From positions 2,946,361 through 3,010,360 of the forward strand of contig NZ_AP018042.1 of NCBI RefSeq assembly GCF_002356295.1: DNA of 64,000 nt, in the 5' to 3' direction. This DNA is from Labilibaculum antarcticum (GTDB taxonomy: Bacteria; Bacteroidota; Bacteroidia; Bacteroidales; Marinifilaceae). Shown here one piece after another: positions 63,731 through 64,000 of this stretch; within the stretch, counting starts at the first letter, position 1; each line of letters starts with the position of its first letter. Position numbers and translations under genes: made by a program. Below the pieces are notes generated by a model. That model did no database searches and was not told where the DNA came from. It saw only the letters and a list, made by a program, of their open reading frames with translations.

Positions 63731-64000
63731 TTACCAATTAACAGGTTTACGGCGAACCGGCATAGTCATGCAACGTGCACCACCACCACCACGCGGTAAT
63801 TCCGATCCCTCAAGGGTAATTACATATTTATCGTAATCCGAAAGTTCAACTTTATGACGAATAATGTCTTTAGCACGAAGAATCTCGAATCCATTTTTGT
63901 TCATCTCTTCCATGGTGTAAATATTTCGACCATAGCCAATAACTTTACCCGGACCTACAGCAAAAAAGTTAGCACCACTGTGCCATTGCTCTCTTTCCTG
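63731..64000 (-). CDS. Arginine deiminase, 3' part only
   Basis: The last 89 residues of a guanidino-group hydrolase are visible, the rest lying beyond the window. The segment has HSGANFFAVGPGKVIGYGRN with the active-site His, GSELPRGGGGARC with the catalytic Cys, and CMTMPVRR, as in arginine deiminase (ADI). ADI makes citrulline and ammonia from arginine. The short tail fits ADI; a related dimethylarginine hydrolase or agmatine-type enzyme is less likely. The 5' end is missing. Confidence 0.82.
   Translation of the reverse strand, partial: QEREQWHSGANFFAVGPGKVIGYGRNIYTMEEMNKNGFEILRAKDIIRHKVELSDYDKYVITLEGSELPRGGGGARCMTMPVRRKPVNW

Overview
The window comes from a chromosome of the phylum Bacteroidota. 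It is AT-rich, its promoters fit the Bacteroidota pattern (TTTG, about 19-21 bases, TAnnTTTG), and its gene orders are typical of the phylum: a mraZ-to-ftsZ cluster without ddl or murB, and a coaX-TPR-lptC-CNNM-ppiD block. The protein set fits a marine Marinilabiliales-type organism such as Marinifilum or Labilibaculum; that placement is inference from memory, not from a search.

Region 1 (1-16.9 kb, + strand) is a compact division and cell-wall cluster: mraZ, rsmH, an ftsL-like gene, a class B PBP (ftsI) with a PASTA domain, murE, mraY, murD, ftsW, murG, murC, ftsQ, ftsA, two tandem ftsZ genes, and a yqeY gene. A GTGG repeat in front of mraZ looks like the MraZ operator. The second FtsZ keeps the usual C-terminal peptide. 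The first ends instead in a sequence resembling the C-terminal tail of the neighbouring FtsA.

Region 2 (17.0-28.5 kb, mostly - strand) holds an envelope block (ppiD-like foldase, CNNM/CorC protein, small membrane protein, lptC, TPR protein, coaX), a response regulator with PAS domains on the + strand, and mfd. Region 3 (28.5-33.9 kb) is a looser accessory stretch: small unknown proteins, a YciI-like gene with a second YciI 3' tail nearby, a secreted protein with a repeated YW(Y/F)D motif, a transglutaminase-like protein, and fbp.

Region 4 (34.2-44.9 kb, + strand) is a nearly complete aspartate-to-methionine pathway: aspartokinase, metY, metX, homoserine dehydrogenase, a free-standing ACT protein, metH and metF. 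In front of metY lies a 645-base leader with a clear promoter, a SAM-I riboswitch and, nine bases after its closing helix, an unlisted 37-codon ORF whose end is extremely rich in Met codons (LMMRMQRMMRMI). This looks like a two-signal leader sensing both SAM and methionyl-tRNA, and it is the most interesting object in the window.

Region 5 (45-50.2 kb) holds two unknown proteins, a D-2-hydroxyacid dehydrogenase, a lipoprotein, a dihydroorotase with an unusual metal-site residue, and a DPM1-like glycosyltransferase. Region 6 (50.3-56.2 kb) is a full rRNA operon (three promoter-like sites, 16S, tRNA-Ile, tRNA-Ala, 23S, 5S, terminator). Region 7 (56.3-64 kb) has rpsO, pnp, a small membrane protein, a deoxynucleoside kinase, an OmpA/TPR lipoprotein, a HATPase protein, a TrmH-family methyltransferase and the 3' end of an arginine deiminase gene. 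I saw no insertion sequence, prophage or CRISPR array.
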